Source: Enoplolaimus lenunculus (taxonomy: Eukaryota > Nematoda > Enoplea > Enoplida > Thoracostomopsidae). From it: DNA of 64,000 bases. A model generated the notes under the pieces. The model was not told the origin of the DNA. It ran no database searches and saw only the letters and a program-made list of their open reading frames with translations. Of the stretch, positions 24,575 through 61,613 are shown piece after piece. The first letter of the stretch is position 1, and the number at the start of each line of letters is the position of its first letter. The stretch is taken from positions 112,113 through 176,112 of the forward strand of contig JASANG010001617.1 in NCBI GenBank assembly GCA_030248215.1, read 5' to 3'. Position numbers and translations under genes: made by a program.

Positions 24575-27189
24575 TTTCGTGGGAAAATCCGGTGATATAA
24601 GCCTGCGTTTACGCTGCTTAGCTTCGTCCTATCTCATATAACCATTTTTTTCGGGAAAAACAACTATAGTCTTGTCTAAGAAAAGTTGTAGACTACCATA
24701 TTCGCCGTTTGTAATACTCACACTCAGCAAATGTTTTGCTCAGGTCTTCGACGCTCACTGTTCAAACCGTGGCGCTGCCGCCTTTGCCCCTAGATTATAA
24801 TTTAAACGTCCAAATCATCGTAAGTTGGGCCTTGCTGATAGAAGTTATATACAAACATGGAATCTATATTTTAACGGTTTGTACTACAAAAATTTATTGT
24901 ATAAAGTTTTGGACCAAGTTCAGGTTTATGTAATCAAAAATTCCAGGCGCAACTTTCGGGTTTGCGTTTGAGAAATTCCAACTCCGGGTTCTGGTAAGTA
25001 TTGATTTTAAAAATTCTGGGTTCGAGTTTTTGTTTTGTGACATTTCGGGTCTTTGTATTTATTTTAGATTGAAGCAGCTTTAGAAGAAACTTGAATGCGA
25101 ATTTTGTTTTACTTAACCCGTATCACCCACTTAAAATTTCTGACATGGACAAGACACACAATTTTTAGGACAGTTAAATCAGTATTTCGTTTAAAACCTA
25201 CCGTAGCTGCTCTGCAACGTTTCCAGAATTTTGGAAACGAGCATATGCGTTCTATAAAAAATTTGAAATGGTTTTTGTTGTTAAAAACTAAACAGTTTAG
25301 CGTGTATATAAATGAAAACATTTTGTTTTGCAAGTGTACTTATTATTGTTTAGCGGAATATTGACACCCTCTCATGTCTTTAAATGGTACAGATGTTACC
25401 TCTTCAAACCACTTAAGAATGCCAAAAAGTTATAGCAGCAGCAGCATAATTGTTGACGGGTTTAATTGACTTTAGGAGTGCGTGTGTATTACGCAAGGGT
25501 GCCGTCAGAATGTTTACTTCTCAATCTCTTCCATTGTGATCCAGCAAAACCCGATATCTTTATCCGGTTCCGATTTGCTGTATAAAATTCAGTATCCTGC
25601 TCCGGTATCCGGTAATTTACATTGACTGGTGCTGTTTTACGAACTTTTCATCTAACACAAGAAGTCATCATCGAAATTTTCATAAGACGTGCCCCTGTTT
25701 TCAAAGTTCTGGTTACGACGTTGGTACAACGCATGCATTATATTGTATGATAGCAATTATAGGGGCGTAAACAATGGGAAGGAAAATAGAGCTATATATC
25801 ACTTAGCGAAATTGCTAGTGGGACAATAAAAAAGTACTTTTAACAGGATTCAGAATAAACTTTTGGATCCTAGAGAGGTCACTGAAATTTTTCTTTATGA
25901 AATAAAATTTCCTTAAACGAAATCCTCGCTACGCCCCATATACGTAACATAACCGGAATTCCGATTTAAAACGAGTTCCGATTCCGATTCCGATTGCACA
26001 ATCAATCGAAATCGGAATTTTGAAACTTTAATTTTAATTTTACTTGTTGCCATACGTTGCGCAAAAATTCTGCATTGTTTATCTATTAAATTGCTTTCGA
26101 TGAGTTAACTTATCAATAATTGATTGTAGATTACCTTTTACAGAACCAAAAATCGTGGCCAACTTGTTCGTGCAACCTTTTTGGAAATTGTTGCCAGCCA
26201 ACAGACACCCTAAATCAACATGATATTTGTCAATACAAATTATCCGCACAGTCACAAAATTTCTAGTTCCGGTTTGATTCCGATTACAACTCCGGCATAA
26301 AGTTGCTGTTCCTATTCTGACTACAAAGTTTCGCTTTGCACTCTGCCTTCTGGATCGTAGAGGTCAATAAAATATTTCTTTATCAAGTTATGATTTTCTG
26401 AAACGAAATGCTTGCTACGCCCAATATAACGATATGTAATGTAACTGGAAGGAGGGTAAATCAGGTGCCAATTTCCTGGCAGAAAGGAACGCTTACTATA
26501 AAAATTGCATACAAATTATTTATATGCACCCAGTCATGAAGTTTGTTGTACTGGGTACTCGATATCACGACAATTTGTGACCGACATCTCGTCAACTCGC
26601 GGGTAATGTCCCACTTACGACAGCTCGTTTACCCGGAACTTTGACGCCCGGTTTGATGTCGGTCTTTTGTCGGATATTATGTAAACCGGAAGCGGATATC
26701 TTTGTGCTCACTGCGTGAAAATCTTGCTCACGCATGTCTAGAAACAGTGTTACCAGACTGTCGGAATTAGACCCGGATTCACAAGGTCGCTCGACGCAGC
26801 ATGTGAAGCTGACTCACGTGGATAAACTTATGTAGTATTAAATTTTGGCCATTTTTTTAATTTTGCTAATTTTTAAGATGCCTTGTTAAAACCAACTGCT
26901 CAATTAGTGACGATAAAAATGAAATATTTTTAATTAGTTTAGTATATAAACATAAACCTTGACAATCACCCAAAATAAACCATCGAAGGTAAATTTCGCT
27001 TCTGTGTGAATAAGGAAAATCTAAAATACAGCAGATTAATGCAATACCTATCTTCGGCTAAGGTTATTTCACCAATAATACAGCTAGGTTCCAAATCCGG
27101 TTAAGGATCCGGTATTTTTTCCACATTGCGGTTCCGGTAGATTGCAATTTCGGTTGCACCCTGCCTAGGTGTGATCAAATAATTGATTA
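24575..27189. other. Spacer with decayed hexamer-array elements
   Basis: There is no gene. Degenerate element pieces include atccggttccgat words at about 25540-25610, a ttccgattccgattccgatt array around 25972-26000, and a right hAT-like end cggttgcaccctg ending at 27163 with ccggtt words before it. These look like older relatives of the intact MITEs; their left ends are not clear. Confidence 0.5.
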
Positions 27190-27510
27190 TTGCGCGTTGC
27201 CACCGATTTTGGACGGCGCCACATCAGTTATTTGTTGATAACTCGTTAGCCATTCGTGTGATTGCAGCAAATTTAACACCAATTCCAACTCAACTTCACA
27301 AGCTGCGTCGAAGGATCTATAATTTTTTGTCCAACTTTTTGATAAAAAATTGCCCCAAGCGGTGACCTCAGGACCTTGAACATCGAGTTCTTTGAAAATT
27401 CAAGTCTGGGAGTGAAATCATGAGGGGTCATGGTCATCGGAAACTCAAATATGCAAAAAATTTTGAATTCCAACCATTTTTGGACAAACGCCGGTTATGC
27501 GGGATAACGG
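27190..27510 (+). repeat. Foldback-family half copy
   Basis: This corresponds in order to the right half of the palindrome at 15742-16467: gacggcgccacatcagttattt, gttagcc, aaatttaacacc, the gctgcgtcgaagg block, gggagtgaaatcatgaggggtcatg and finally ggacaaacgccggttatgcgggataac. The left arm is absent, so it is a solo arm. Confidence 0.7.
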
Positions 27511-28390
27511 GAAAGACTCGTTTACAGTAAATTTTCAATTGGTTTAAATGATTTAGGTCACGTTCTGTATTATATGGTTCAGTATTTGATCCAGTTATGT
27601 AGTGTATATATGCGATGGTTTGAGCTGGGATGCAGCACAGACGGAAAACTAAAATGACTAGCTCTCTGATTGCCTTTTTGGAAATTTGTTTTTAATGCTG
27701 TATTTTTAATAGTATTTCGGATTATGGTATTTCGGTTCAGTATCAGTAATCACATCATAATGAGCCAGCCAATACGTAAATGGATATTGTATGCCAAGTA
27801 TGAACAATTTTATATTACGAGAACTGTTGCGCAATATTCTAGAAACGTTTTTTATCGTCTGGTAGAAAGATTTCTATAGGACATGGGTCGATTAAAGCTT
27901 GTAATTTTTTTTAAAACTGCATCGAGGGCGCAATCAGAATTTGGAAATACCGCAACAAATCGGAGTCGGAACCGGATCGAAAAATGATTCTGAGTTTTAG
28001 ACCGGAACTTTTATTGCTTAAATTCATGCGTTTTTCAAAATCGGACCGTTTTTTGGCAAATGCCGGCTGGGCGGATAACGAAAAAGAGCTCGGCTTGTAC
28101 AAAAAATACAAATCCGTTTGTCAAAAATCGTGTTGTGGTGGTTTCGACGTGAACAGAGACAAGCGGCTTTTATAATACCCAAACAGTTATGGCTTTTTTT
28201 TGTTGTTTTGTATTTGTGCTCAAAGGTCTTGGCCATTTAGCATTTTTACACCCCCCATTGTGCTCTTGTACGTTGAAGGCCAAAAAAGCATTTTTGGGGT
28301 TTACGTGTTTGTGGTTTGTTTTGTTCGGGTGATACGCTTTGTGACTGCATGTATTGTGGTTTGTGGTACTTATTTACTCGTGAAATCGCT

Positions 28391-28421
28391 GTTGTTGTTG
28401 TTGTTGTTGTTGTTTTTGTCG

Positions 28422-28477
<56 letters not shown>
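28391..28477 (+). repeat. (TTG)n microsatellite
   Basis: About 29 gtt/ttg units, interrupted once by tttttgtcg. The long poly-Leu, poly-Val and poly-Asn frames that cross it are only translations of this repeat. Confidence 0.95.
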
Positions 28478-28828
28478 CTGTTGTTCGGGCTCGTTAGTGT
28501 GCAGCCATGTCGAAAATGTATTATGTACCCGACAAAGTGAAGAGCAAGACATTATGTTGTTTGTTTGGTATACAGCTTCATTATGTACCGTCAAAGTGTT
28601 ATGGTCGAAATCAATCGTTATCTGTCTCAATATACAGGTAGCTTTTCACTGAATTTGTGGCTTTATATGCGATATGACTATTGGTGTTGAATCGATGTAT
28701 CGGTATCGGTAATATCGTAGTATCTTTATTGGTATTTCTAAAACCATACCGATACTTTTAATTTTAACATTGCTTCAGGTGGATTGAGTTGAATAATTGT
28801 GGAAAATTTAAGAAATATACATACTCTT

Positions 28829-29400
28829 CAGGGTGCGGCCGGATGCCAAGAAATGCCGGGGCAGGATAATTAATTCAAATCTAATACTAGACAACGTTCA
28901 AATATTAGAACGTAGTTAACAATTCTTCATTCCGTAGCCTAAGGTACTCAAATTGTTTACATGACAATGTTTAACATCTCACAGCGATGCATTTTTAACA
29001 CTATCAACAACGACCCTGTTCCACTATTCTATGTATTTGTAGCGTTACCTTCTGTTGAAACCTTTGTTTCGCCCATGTTACTTTTAAGGGCATCCAGGTT
29101 TCCCAAGGTATGTTACTTTTAAGGACATCCAGGTTTCCCAAGGTACATTCATATATATGTACCTACTATAAATTAGAGGTTGCTTCGGATTAAGGTAATT
29201 ATTTTCGCTTAGGCTCAGGCGATATTCTTTATCAGGTTTTCCAGCGTTAACATTTCATTTCATGCATGACAAAAAATATGTAAAAGTAAGTCAATCAGTT
29301 CCATGGTAGTTGGCATAAGTACAAATGATGGTTTCAATAGTTTGGAGTTTTGTTTACTGACAAGTTAAAATACCGGAGTCGAATATCCGGTCGCACCCTG
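28829..29400. mobile_element. hAT-like non-autonomous element with near-perfect 8-bp TSD
   Basis: The left end cagggtgcggccggat and the reverse complement of the right end cagggtgcgaccggat differ at one position. Flanks are atactctt (28821-28828) and atactgtt (29401-29408), 7 of 8 identical. The interior is unlike the CCGGAA copies and has no ORF. It contains a 36-bp tandem duplication (atgttacttttaaggg.catc type) at about 29077-29146. Confidence 0.8.
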
Positions 29401-31169
29401 ATACTGTTATCATGGGGTGGCTTCGAGTAAAGAATTAAGCGTAACCCAAACGTAGACTAAATAGAGCACTCCCAGGATTGACTTCCTTTCAGTTGCGGGG
29501 GTTGCTGATTTTTACTTGCCCCGGTCTAGCTGCGTACCCAAGTCCGACATCTCGTCGGCTTGACAATTTGTCGCACATACATTGTTACGGTTGCGACCAA
29601 CGGGTACCTCTGCGGACGAATCCGAGTGGTATCCCTCACGGGTGTTCATGGCCGTGGGTCTGCTTAGTAAGCCAACGTGTCTAGCGGATGACGGTCCCCC
29701 AGGCGTGACGTCGGGTTTTGAGAGTCACAAAATTCCAACGTCGTCGTACGCCTAAGCTCTCATGAACACTCGCGTGCACGGTTAAGTCGCACCCCCAACA
29801 CATAGTTGTAATTCGGAAGGGTGTGGTTGCCGCTGATATTTTCATGATAGGACTAATGATTTCTATGTCTAAATTCTGGTGAGCACTTGGTCTCCTGACA
29901 AGGTTCATTGATTTCACTGAAACACCTGTTGTAATATTCGTAGAATTTGAATACTTAAGTTATTAGTCTATTGTAAAAGAGGGCGAGTCGACCCGCGCCT
30001 CTGGGTTTTAGTTCCGAGATGGATAGCCTGGTTCGCACCAGTGCTATTTTTATCTCTTGAAATTTCAGCCATGGCTCTAGGCCAGGAATGTTCTTGACTG
30101 CTCAGGGTTCAACAGGGAACACAACTTAAAGTTTTGGTTTATTGAATCCACACATTTTATTTCATGGATTTACCTCTATGCAATGAAACTGGGACTAATC
30201 AGTCTCCTGCTTGACAGCCTATAGTTATGTTGCGCACAGAACGATGGTTACGATAAAATTAGCTGAAAGTTAGTTGAAATTGCTGACTGAAAGTGAATTT
30301 GCAATTAGATCTCTTATACGCCTCTAGATCCCTGTACGCTGGGATAATCTTACCAGGACCTAATGTTGACTGGTTGCGGTGAAATAGTTACGTATTGTTA
30401 CCCCTGGGTATGCTCATGCAACGGATTTTCCTGTGCCAAGCTGCTTAGAGCATTATCTGTTGACATGACAAAGGCAGGGCTATGCATAACTCGCGTGATA
30501 GAGCTGTTGCGTAGAGGGCACACTGTGGAATGAGCATACCCACGATTTCTAGATACATATCCGAGAAGACACGCGTGCGTACCACATGGGATGTAGGTGG
30601 TCAGGTGAGCTAAAGTATTCCTTTAGTCAGCCACAAAGTTGAGGGCGAATTCGCAAATAGGGGTGACAAACCGCGCCTGTTTCGTACAATTATGTATCCT
30701 GTTCACTCCTAAGCCTAGGTCTCTCACGGCTGCATATTCAACAGTTTGATAGTCAACGGCGGTGGTATGCCTTACAGCTGAGTTTCTAGGGCCTGACTAG
30801 ACTCGTCTGAATTCACGGGGCATACGAAAGCTTGTACTTGACAGGCAGGGCCTTAGCTCTTTTGTTTGACAAATTCCTAATGCTTAGCATCGGGCTGACT
30901 TGGCCTCCCTGCAGCCGTTGACACTCAACACTCTGAGTAGTACTAAATAGATTTTTGTCCTGGCCAGTGACTATTCACTAAAATTCAGGCCTTGAATTTC
31001 TACTCTGATCACACGCCTAATGCGTTTCACATAATACGTATCCTTTTAAGAGATTGGCAGGAAAATTTGTACCTGCGTTGTCGCCAACGCCAGGCAAAGT
31101 TTAGGGTAAAATTTCAACTCACACCCCCTTTGTGACACCGAGAAAATCCTAGTGCGGCCCCCTCTTACG

Positions 31170-31182
31170 TACTTACTTACCC
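31170..31182 (-). promoter_or_regulatory. Consensus 5' splice donor downstream of minus-strand promoter
   Basis: Read on the minus strand this is GGGG|GTAAGTAAGT, a near-ideal donor, about 150-160 nt downstream of the inferred start site. With the upstream TATA and CCAAT array it suggests a non-coding leader exon that is spliced to something further left. Confidence 0.4.
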
Positions 31183-31329
31183 CCTGCGCGCAACGCGCAG
31201 CACCCCCCCGTCTTAGTCAGCGCCCCGAGAATTTCGAGTGCACCGTGTCGCCATACAGTGCACCGAAAACTCGGTTTGCTGTGTCGCGGCTCGCGCTTCG
31301 CGACTGAAAACCGAAGAAAATCAAAACTG

Positions 31330-31580
31330 AAACTGAATTTCGCAGCCGTGCACTGCGCTTATATACCTCTCTCGCTCGGCGCGCAGCCAATGAAATTTTG
31401 AGCAGAACAGACGCGGTTTGAGCTATGCGATTGGTTAAAGATAGTAGGGCTGCGAACAGCCAATGAAATTTCACACAGGACAGACGCAGCGAAGCCACGT
31501 GATTGGCTGACAAAACTCAGGCTGCGTGAGCCAATAAAAAAACATAAACAACTTTGTTAGGCGGCCGCTGATTGGCTGTA
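31330..31580 (-). promoter_or_regulatory. CCAAT-array promoter with TATA box, three ~72-bp repeats
   Basis: CCAAT at 31387, 31460 and 31531 alternates with ATTGG at 31430, 31502 and 31571. The alternation forms three tandem units of about 72 bp, each opening with agccaat(g)aaa and closing with gattgg. Downstream on the minus strand lies TATATAAG (31358-31365), placed for initiation near 31330. Paired CCAAT boxes bind NF-Y-type factors and are typical of strong compact promoters and enhancer repeats. No ORF follows directly. Confidence 0.6.
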
Positions 31581-34540
31581 AGGGTTTACACATAACCTCA
31601 GCATTTGTAGCCAAGGGGTGGGCCTATGAAATTAGGTTTAACCGGTGTGGCCGAGGGACAGGTAGCAAGCTCTAACGCTGTGGGCCGGGCCGACTGGGTT
31701 GGACAACTCCCTCAGAGTACTGGTACGCGCGCGGGGCTTTTCACTTAGATTGTCCATTCCCGCGTACAGGGCCTATCTCACTGTCAATAGTTAAGGCACT
31801 AAGATGCAATACAGAACAGAATATAAAAAATTAAAGGCACGACAAAAACAGAAAGCATAAAAACCAAACGAGATGTATCAGAATCCAGTAAAAACTAGAG
31901 AGCGAAATCTATGTCATAAGCGGCCAGGTTATTCAGTCAACTGAAATTCACCACTGCTACCCTAGCGGTTAGCGTGTGCCTACAGCCCTAGGATTTCTTT
32001 TGCCTAACCAACTAATGTACGTAGGCTGTACTAAAGTGTCACAAGTTAAGAATTCACTAGGGTTTCCTACCCAACCTGGCCGACAAAACAATAATACAAA
32101 CACGAGAGCACAAGCGATAAGGCAAACGGATACAAGGCGTACACATTTAAACGTCACAAACCCGTGCACTCATAATTCCTGATAAAGTGTCGAGACAGTT
32201 TTAAGAAAAATTTCCGTGCCATTCCCGAAATGCTTACGCTATGACTTCAGCCTTAACTCAAGGAACACACACTCAAAACACTCTTAGTCGACTCAGAGAG
32301 TCCGCTGAAATTACGGGCCTTGGGCTAGCCATAACTTTTCAAGTATCGGTTTCCGAACAGCGGTCAGGGTGGTTTTATTGCTCATTGCGATGCGCCGGAC
32401 CCGATAGGACCAGCCCCAACCGACCCAAGATCAGGGTATTTTTATTGCTCAGCGCAGTGAGGTCTAACGATTGGCATAGGTTTCCCCAGCCTACCCGAGA
32501 ATTCTTGTTTTGGCGTTTTTACCTCCAGATCCGCACAATGCCGCACACAAAATCTCAAACTTAGGTTGGGCGTGATTTCTGAACTATCCGTCTCCGATCC
32601 GTGGTTAGAGTTATTACCCGTCCCGTTGGGTTGTTGGTGTTACACCTCGCGATGCTTGTTTTCACAACCTCTAGATACCCTGGAGCCGTAGAAACCGAAC
32701 GCTAAGCGCAACCCCTCAACTGCAGATCCCAAATGTAACAAGCATAAGGGGGTGCCAGCGATAAACCGTAGCATACTCTATGGGGAGTCTCTACGCGTAG
32801 TCACTCACTCTCAGAGTTTAGCACCTGGCACTCTCAAGTCCCGATTTGTTGTGATAACAAGCCAGGAAACCGTCGTGAATTTTGTCCCCTTAATTAACCC
32901 CTCCCTCTCTATAGCGCAAACATACAAAATTTCCTATACATATCCCCAATCTTTAACACACACTTACTAATCTAAATCTAACCTACATAATAACGTATAA
33001 AATTGAAAAACGTATAAAATTGAAAACCGCTCGTCGAGTGTTTGCACGAGCAAAATAGCGGATTTCTGCAGGCGGCGTGATTCAAATATATCTTACAGGC
33101 GGCAGTTCGCCGAGTCACAGCGGGGGAGTTTACACAGGCAAGCGGAGAGGGAAAGGAAAGGGTGGAAGGGGAGGTGCAGAACCAAACAATACGGAATGAT
33201 TTACGAAACGGGGCACCCTTCTCTGCCAGCTCCATATTTAACGAAATATGCTAAACACACCCCCTCTCCGTTGTGTTTTCAGTTCTCGGCTAAAAACATC
33301 TAATTTCGTTTTAAAGTTAGAAGTTATCTAGGTCAACTAGCCTGCAATCTCTTAAAATATTATGCAGAGGAAAACTAAACACCAATTGGTCTATTAAACG
33401 ACACTAAAAATACCTTCGCCGCCGCAAACTTATACTTAGACTTGTAAAACTGCGTCCTCAAAAACATCGAGCTCGACTTTAATTAGAGCTGATAAAATTG
33501 CGAGAGCGGCAGCAAAATAAAGAAAATTGCTCGGATATTGTATGAGGGGAGTGAGATCAGCCTACACCTCCTGAACCGGTTCAGGGTTGCCGATGGCCAC
33601 CCCAAGCGATACGTTGGCCCAACCAACCGTTTATGAACAACTCTCCCCCTTCGCAATCTCTGAGCTCGGGGCGACCCCCTTTTTCAATGTCAATTCAGTT
33701 TAAAATGCGGTTGTTAAATCTTGCGGACGTACATAAACGATAACAAGACTAAGGTTATTGAAACAGAGACGCAACTCGGGACAATCTAGACTCACAAAGA
33801 AAGAAAGGGCGCACGAGAATAGGGTTCGCTTCTGGCTCCCCCTGTGAAGTCACAGCAACCGCGGCGTGTGGAGCCACCCTCATTGAACAAGCGTCGAGCT
33901 GGGCCCGAAACCCAAACTATACTCACCCTTCCCCGCTAGTCACGCTGCTCGACCCCATTTTTCAAGAATTTCCTTCAATTGCACGTAATACTAGTAAGTG
34001 TGGTTAGACTACAGAATATTGGGGCGGCAGTCAGAACTAAGGGTGTTGGAATGACCCGAGGTAGGCTCGACGAACTCCGCGTAAGACAATCATGCGAAAG
34101 GAGCAATACCAAGATAATAATAGCAGCAGCAATAACAACAACAGCATAGCATAATTCGGTAAATAGCATAGCATAATTCAGTAAGGCACCAACATTAATA
34201 ATAATAATAATAATAACAATACCAATGATGACAATAATAGTGACCATGGACAGAAGTTCATAGCAGTAACGCTCCTAGTACGCCAGACCCCTCGAATCAA
34301 ATTCCTTTAGTCATATGATCATTTCGGGTCTCTAAGAATGTCACGACTAACGGGATGTGTCCCTGACAACATTAGGTTTAGGAAGTTGTCGTGCGACGAG
34401 TTGTCGTAGATTCGACTTTTCTCTAAAATAAAACTCACATTTATTGCTTTCTGTGTTGCTTCAGCCAAATAAATTGTTTCCTTGGTCGTCGTGCAAATCT
34501 TGTATACATTGTTATCGTTTTTATTCGCTTTATTTTCTTG

Positions 34541-34622
34541 AAATATTTATATATATTATATTTATTATATATATTATATATTATATATACATATATATCT
34601 ATATATCTATGTATTATATATA
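34541..34622. repeat. AT-rich (TA)n-type low-complexity tract
   Basis: Imperfect tatata/attata repeats. No coding or structural signal beyond low complexity. Confidence 0.9.
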
Positions 34623-36174
34623 ATGTTTGTTTTGGTGATAAATCAGAAACTCGTGATAGATGAGTTAATACGGTTAAAATATGGTTCAAAGATTGCGTGA
34701 CGTGTTGAACCTATAAATTGATGGTATTTCAAATTGGATTAATCGATTGGTTGGTAGTTGTGATGCTGTGCTTTTTTTATTAAACAGCTACGAAGATGCT
34801 GATGTTAATATACCTCCTTACGTATTTGTTTTTGTTAAATTTTATGGTTGTTGTTGTTGTTGTTGTTGTCTCGGGCGATCGGATTTTAATTTACCGGAAC
34901 CGGGCCGGAGAGGGGCTTTTTTGCCGGAAACGCAACCGAATATTAACGGGATTTATAGCGGCTACATTTGTCCAATGTTGGAAGTATTTGAAGCGTGTAA
35001 TAGTACAGTAGTAGAGTTTTTATTTTTCTTCTGAGTGAAAAATTTGTTCGCAAAGCATTCACAACTATATTTGAGTTGTTTCCTTGTAAAAGTCAATTTT
35101 ACAATATTCGAAGCCACAACCGTAAATGTACGGTGTCCGCTACTTAGGTTTGTACCGATTTTCGCAGCGGAGCTAGATATGTACATTGATTTTGGCCGTA
35201 TATTAACCGAAACCGGATGTCCGGCCGATATCACTTTATTATATATTACAACCATAGCAAAGCAACAGTTAAATTTTTCGCACTTTTTTTAAACGGAATT
35301 TCGAAATAATTTCCGAAGATAATCTGAGAGATTAGTTAAAATTTAGATTTGGCATTTCTGTCAGAATATCACAAAGTACACTATATTGCTCAAGACCAGA
35401 CCATCAATTAAGTTTAGTTCCTGTTGGAACTGAGCAGCTGTTCAAAAAACAAACCAGTTGCTTTACTGGTGGATTCCATGACGACACTCACGCCTAAGCC
35501 GTTTCCTCTCAACAGAGATGAAAACGTAAATTTTGGATTAAGATCATGTAACACTAAAATTGCGTTTAGCTCCTTGCTCGCGAGCCTTTTTTTCCACTCT
35601 CATAAATATCGCATGGCTATTCCGTCAAATTGTCTACATCTGCTGCCACTGATTGGTTTCTATGTGCGAGATTAGCGCTGGTGCGGGTCCGGGCTGGATT
35701 TCTATGCCAGATGAGCTGTTTAGAAACGTTTCAGATATCTTTTTCGGTATGTAAACATTTCACACATATGTAATTAATGGTTTATTTAAATAAATTTTGC
35801 CGAAATGTTGGCTCGGCATTTGTATTAAAATAATAATACATACGATACACTATTTAATGTGTGATGATGGATTGATTTGGTGACTAAAAACCGTGTCCCC
35901 AACGTCTATTTCATCGTTATGATGAGCTCTATGCGTGTGTACAGTTGTTGCAATTTGATTTGGCGATTGTTGCGAAACCTGGAATGTCTCGCGATGGTCA
36001 TAGAAATGAAATTATTTATTACATTAGACAATTTAAACAATTTTAACTGAAACCAGTCAAAGTTACCTCGATCCGATTGAAATTTTAAACTACGCTCGTT
36101 GTTGGTGTACATTGTTGACTTGTACGTTTTATCTATTGTAATATACGACCGTAGTGCTGTACTTGGCATACTGG
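34623..36174. other. Upstream flank of the PLC-beta gene
   Basis: There is no conserved coding exon. A short tgt microsatellite sits at about 34851-34869. Decayed CCGGAA-type words occur at about 34890-34940 and 35205-35230. A 5' untranslated exon or promoter for the PLC gene is expected in or before this stretch, but no TATA/initiator combination stands out. Confidence 0.4.
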
Positions 36175-60416
<24,242 letters not shown>

Positions 60417-61268
60417 CGGTGAGATATTTTCCTCCGTTTTGCGCTGAGAAATTTCCTTTCGGACTTCCAAAACATCAATGACGATCACCAATTTGCATAG
60501 TTCGTTCATAGTTCTTATAATCGACCAGATTGATAACGGTTTTGCTGCTATACAAGACACAGTCTAGCGACTTCCGTTTCGAGTTCGTTGCACGCTTGGA
60601 ATACTACTGCAGTTTGGAAATAACTTTCTCCATTATTATTTTGCTCTGCACGACTTATGATTTCCGCTGTTTGGAATGCTTTACTGCAAAAACGGCAAAT
60701 TATGCCAATTTATTACGATCTTTACTACAAAAATGGATATTTTACTCGTTGGCTGGATTGTGTAGCGATAATCTTAAATGGCTATAGCATATTGCACTAG
60801 TTGGCGATAAGTTCAATAAGTGCTGTACTAGTGATTATGGTGAGCTTCACAATTTAGCACAATGTGCGCATTTGATGAAGCCTACTGAATAGAATAGTAT
60901 TTACATCTAAAGCAGCTGTGACCGCTTGTTTGAGAACCTATTGCTAACTGGTAATAGGTGCTACACACATTTAAGATTACCAGCCCTTGTTCTATTGCAT
61001 TACACCAATGACAACGTCGACGATTTCAAGAATATTGATATACTCAAGATTAGTGTACTGTTTAGCTTAATGTTTTAATGCACATTTTGTAACATGCAGC
61101 GTTTATAATTTTACCGTTTTTACCTGTAATTCAAAATGAAGTCATACAAATTTAGAGCTTGCTGCTTTCTTATAGCCAACGACTGTTGTCTAGTGTCTAT
61201 TGCAGGCAAACTAGTCACGCTTTTGGTGCGAGCTGGATAATATTATTTTGCAAGCATATCAAATTAAT

Positions 61269-61274
61269 AATAAA
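61269..61274 (+). terminator. Candidate PLC-beta polyadenylation signal
   Basis: AATAAA followed by a T-rich stretch at 61281-61292. It is the first good candidate I see after the stop, but the distance is long and the context AT-rich. Confidence 0.3.
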
Positions 61275-61563
61275 ATTGTAATTTTTTTATTTGTAATGTT
61301 TGAAACATATAAGACCTGATCTAGTGGTCATTAAACCACATCCTAAAAACATCGTGTGGTTAATATTTTTTGCTCAATGACAAGGGTTTGATTTAATGAA
61401 AAGGAATATTGAATAACAATCATTATAAAATGTCACCGCTAAACTTAAATTTACACTACTATTTGGACGACTCAAGTTTGGCTTTGTTGTTATGCACAGC
61501 TGTACTCTTTATTATGCTTAAAGCGCAAAAAGATTTTATTGCAGTTTTAACGTTCCATGACCA

Positions 61564-61566
61564 TTA

Positions 61567-61612
<46 letters not shown>
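61564..61612 (+). repeat. (ATT)n microsatellite
   Basis: About 15 att/tta units in the 3' flank of PLC-beta. Confidence 0.95.

Positions 61613-61613
<1 letters not shown>

Larger units (their letters stand above)
29450..34400. other. GC-richer block without ORFs
   Basis: Across about 5 kb the base composition is visibly higher in G+C and CpG than the flanks, and no frame exceeds about 110 codons. No host exons were recognised. It contains the promoter-like module at 31330-31580 on the minus strand. It also holds two loosely repeated segments at about 32360-32460 which, read on the minus strand, each contain gagcaataaaa, a polyadenylation-like word. A large solo terminal repeat of a retroelement, a non-coding transcription unit, or transferred DNA are all possible. 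No paired repeats or coding remains allow a firm call. Confidence 0.4.

Noticed and set aside
28200-28652. 150-codon Leu/Val-rich ORF
   Set aside because: It is the translation of the (TTG)n microsatellite plus flanks.
31217-31513. 98-codon minus-strand ORF overlapping the CCAAT array
   Set aside because: It runs through the promoter repeats and TATA box, so it lies upstream of and across the likely start site. Its residues show no family resemblance.
32241-32564. 107-codon ORF in the GC-richer block
   Set aside because: Higher GC lowers stop frequency, so a frame of this length is expected by chance. No domain or motif is seen.
34548-34622. Possible origin or centromere-like AT tract
   Set aside because: It is only 80 bp of simple TA-rich sequence; nothing beyond low complexity supports such a role.
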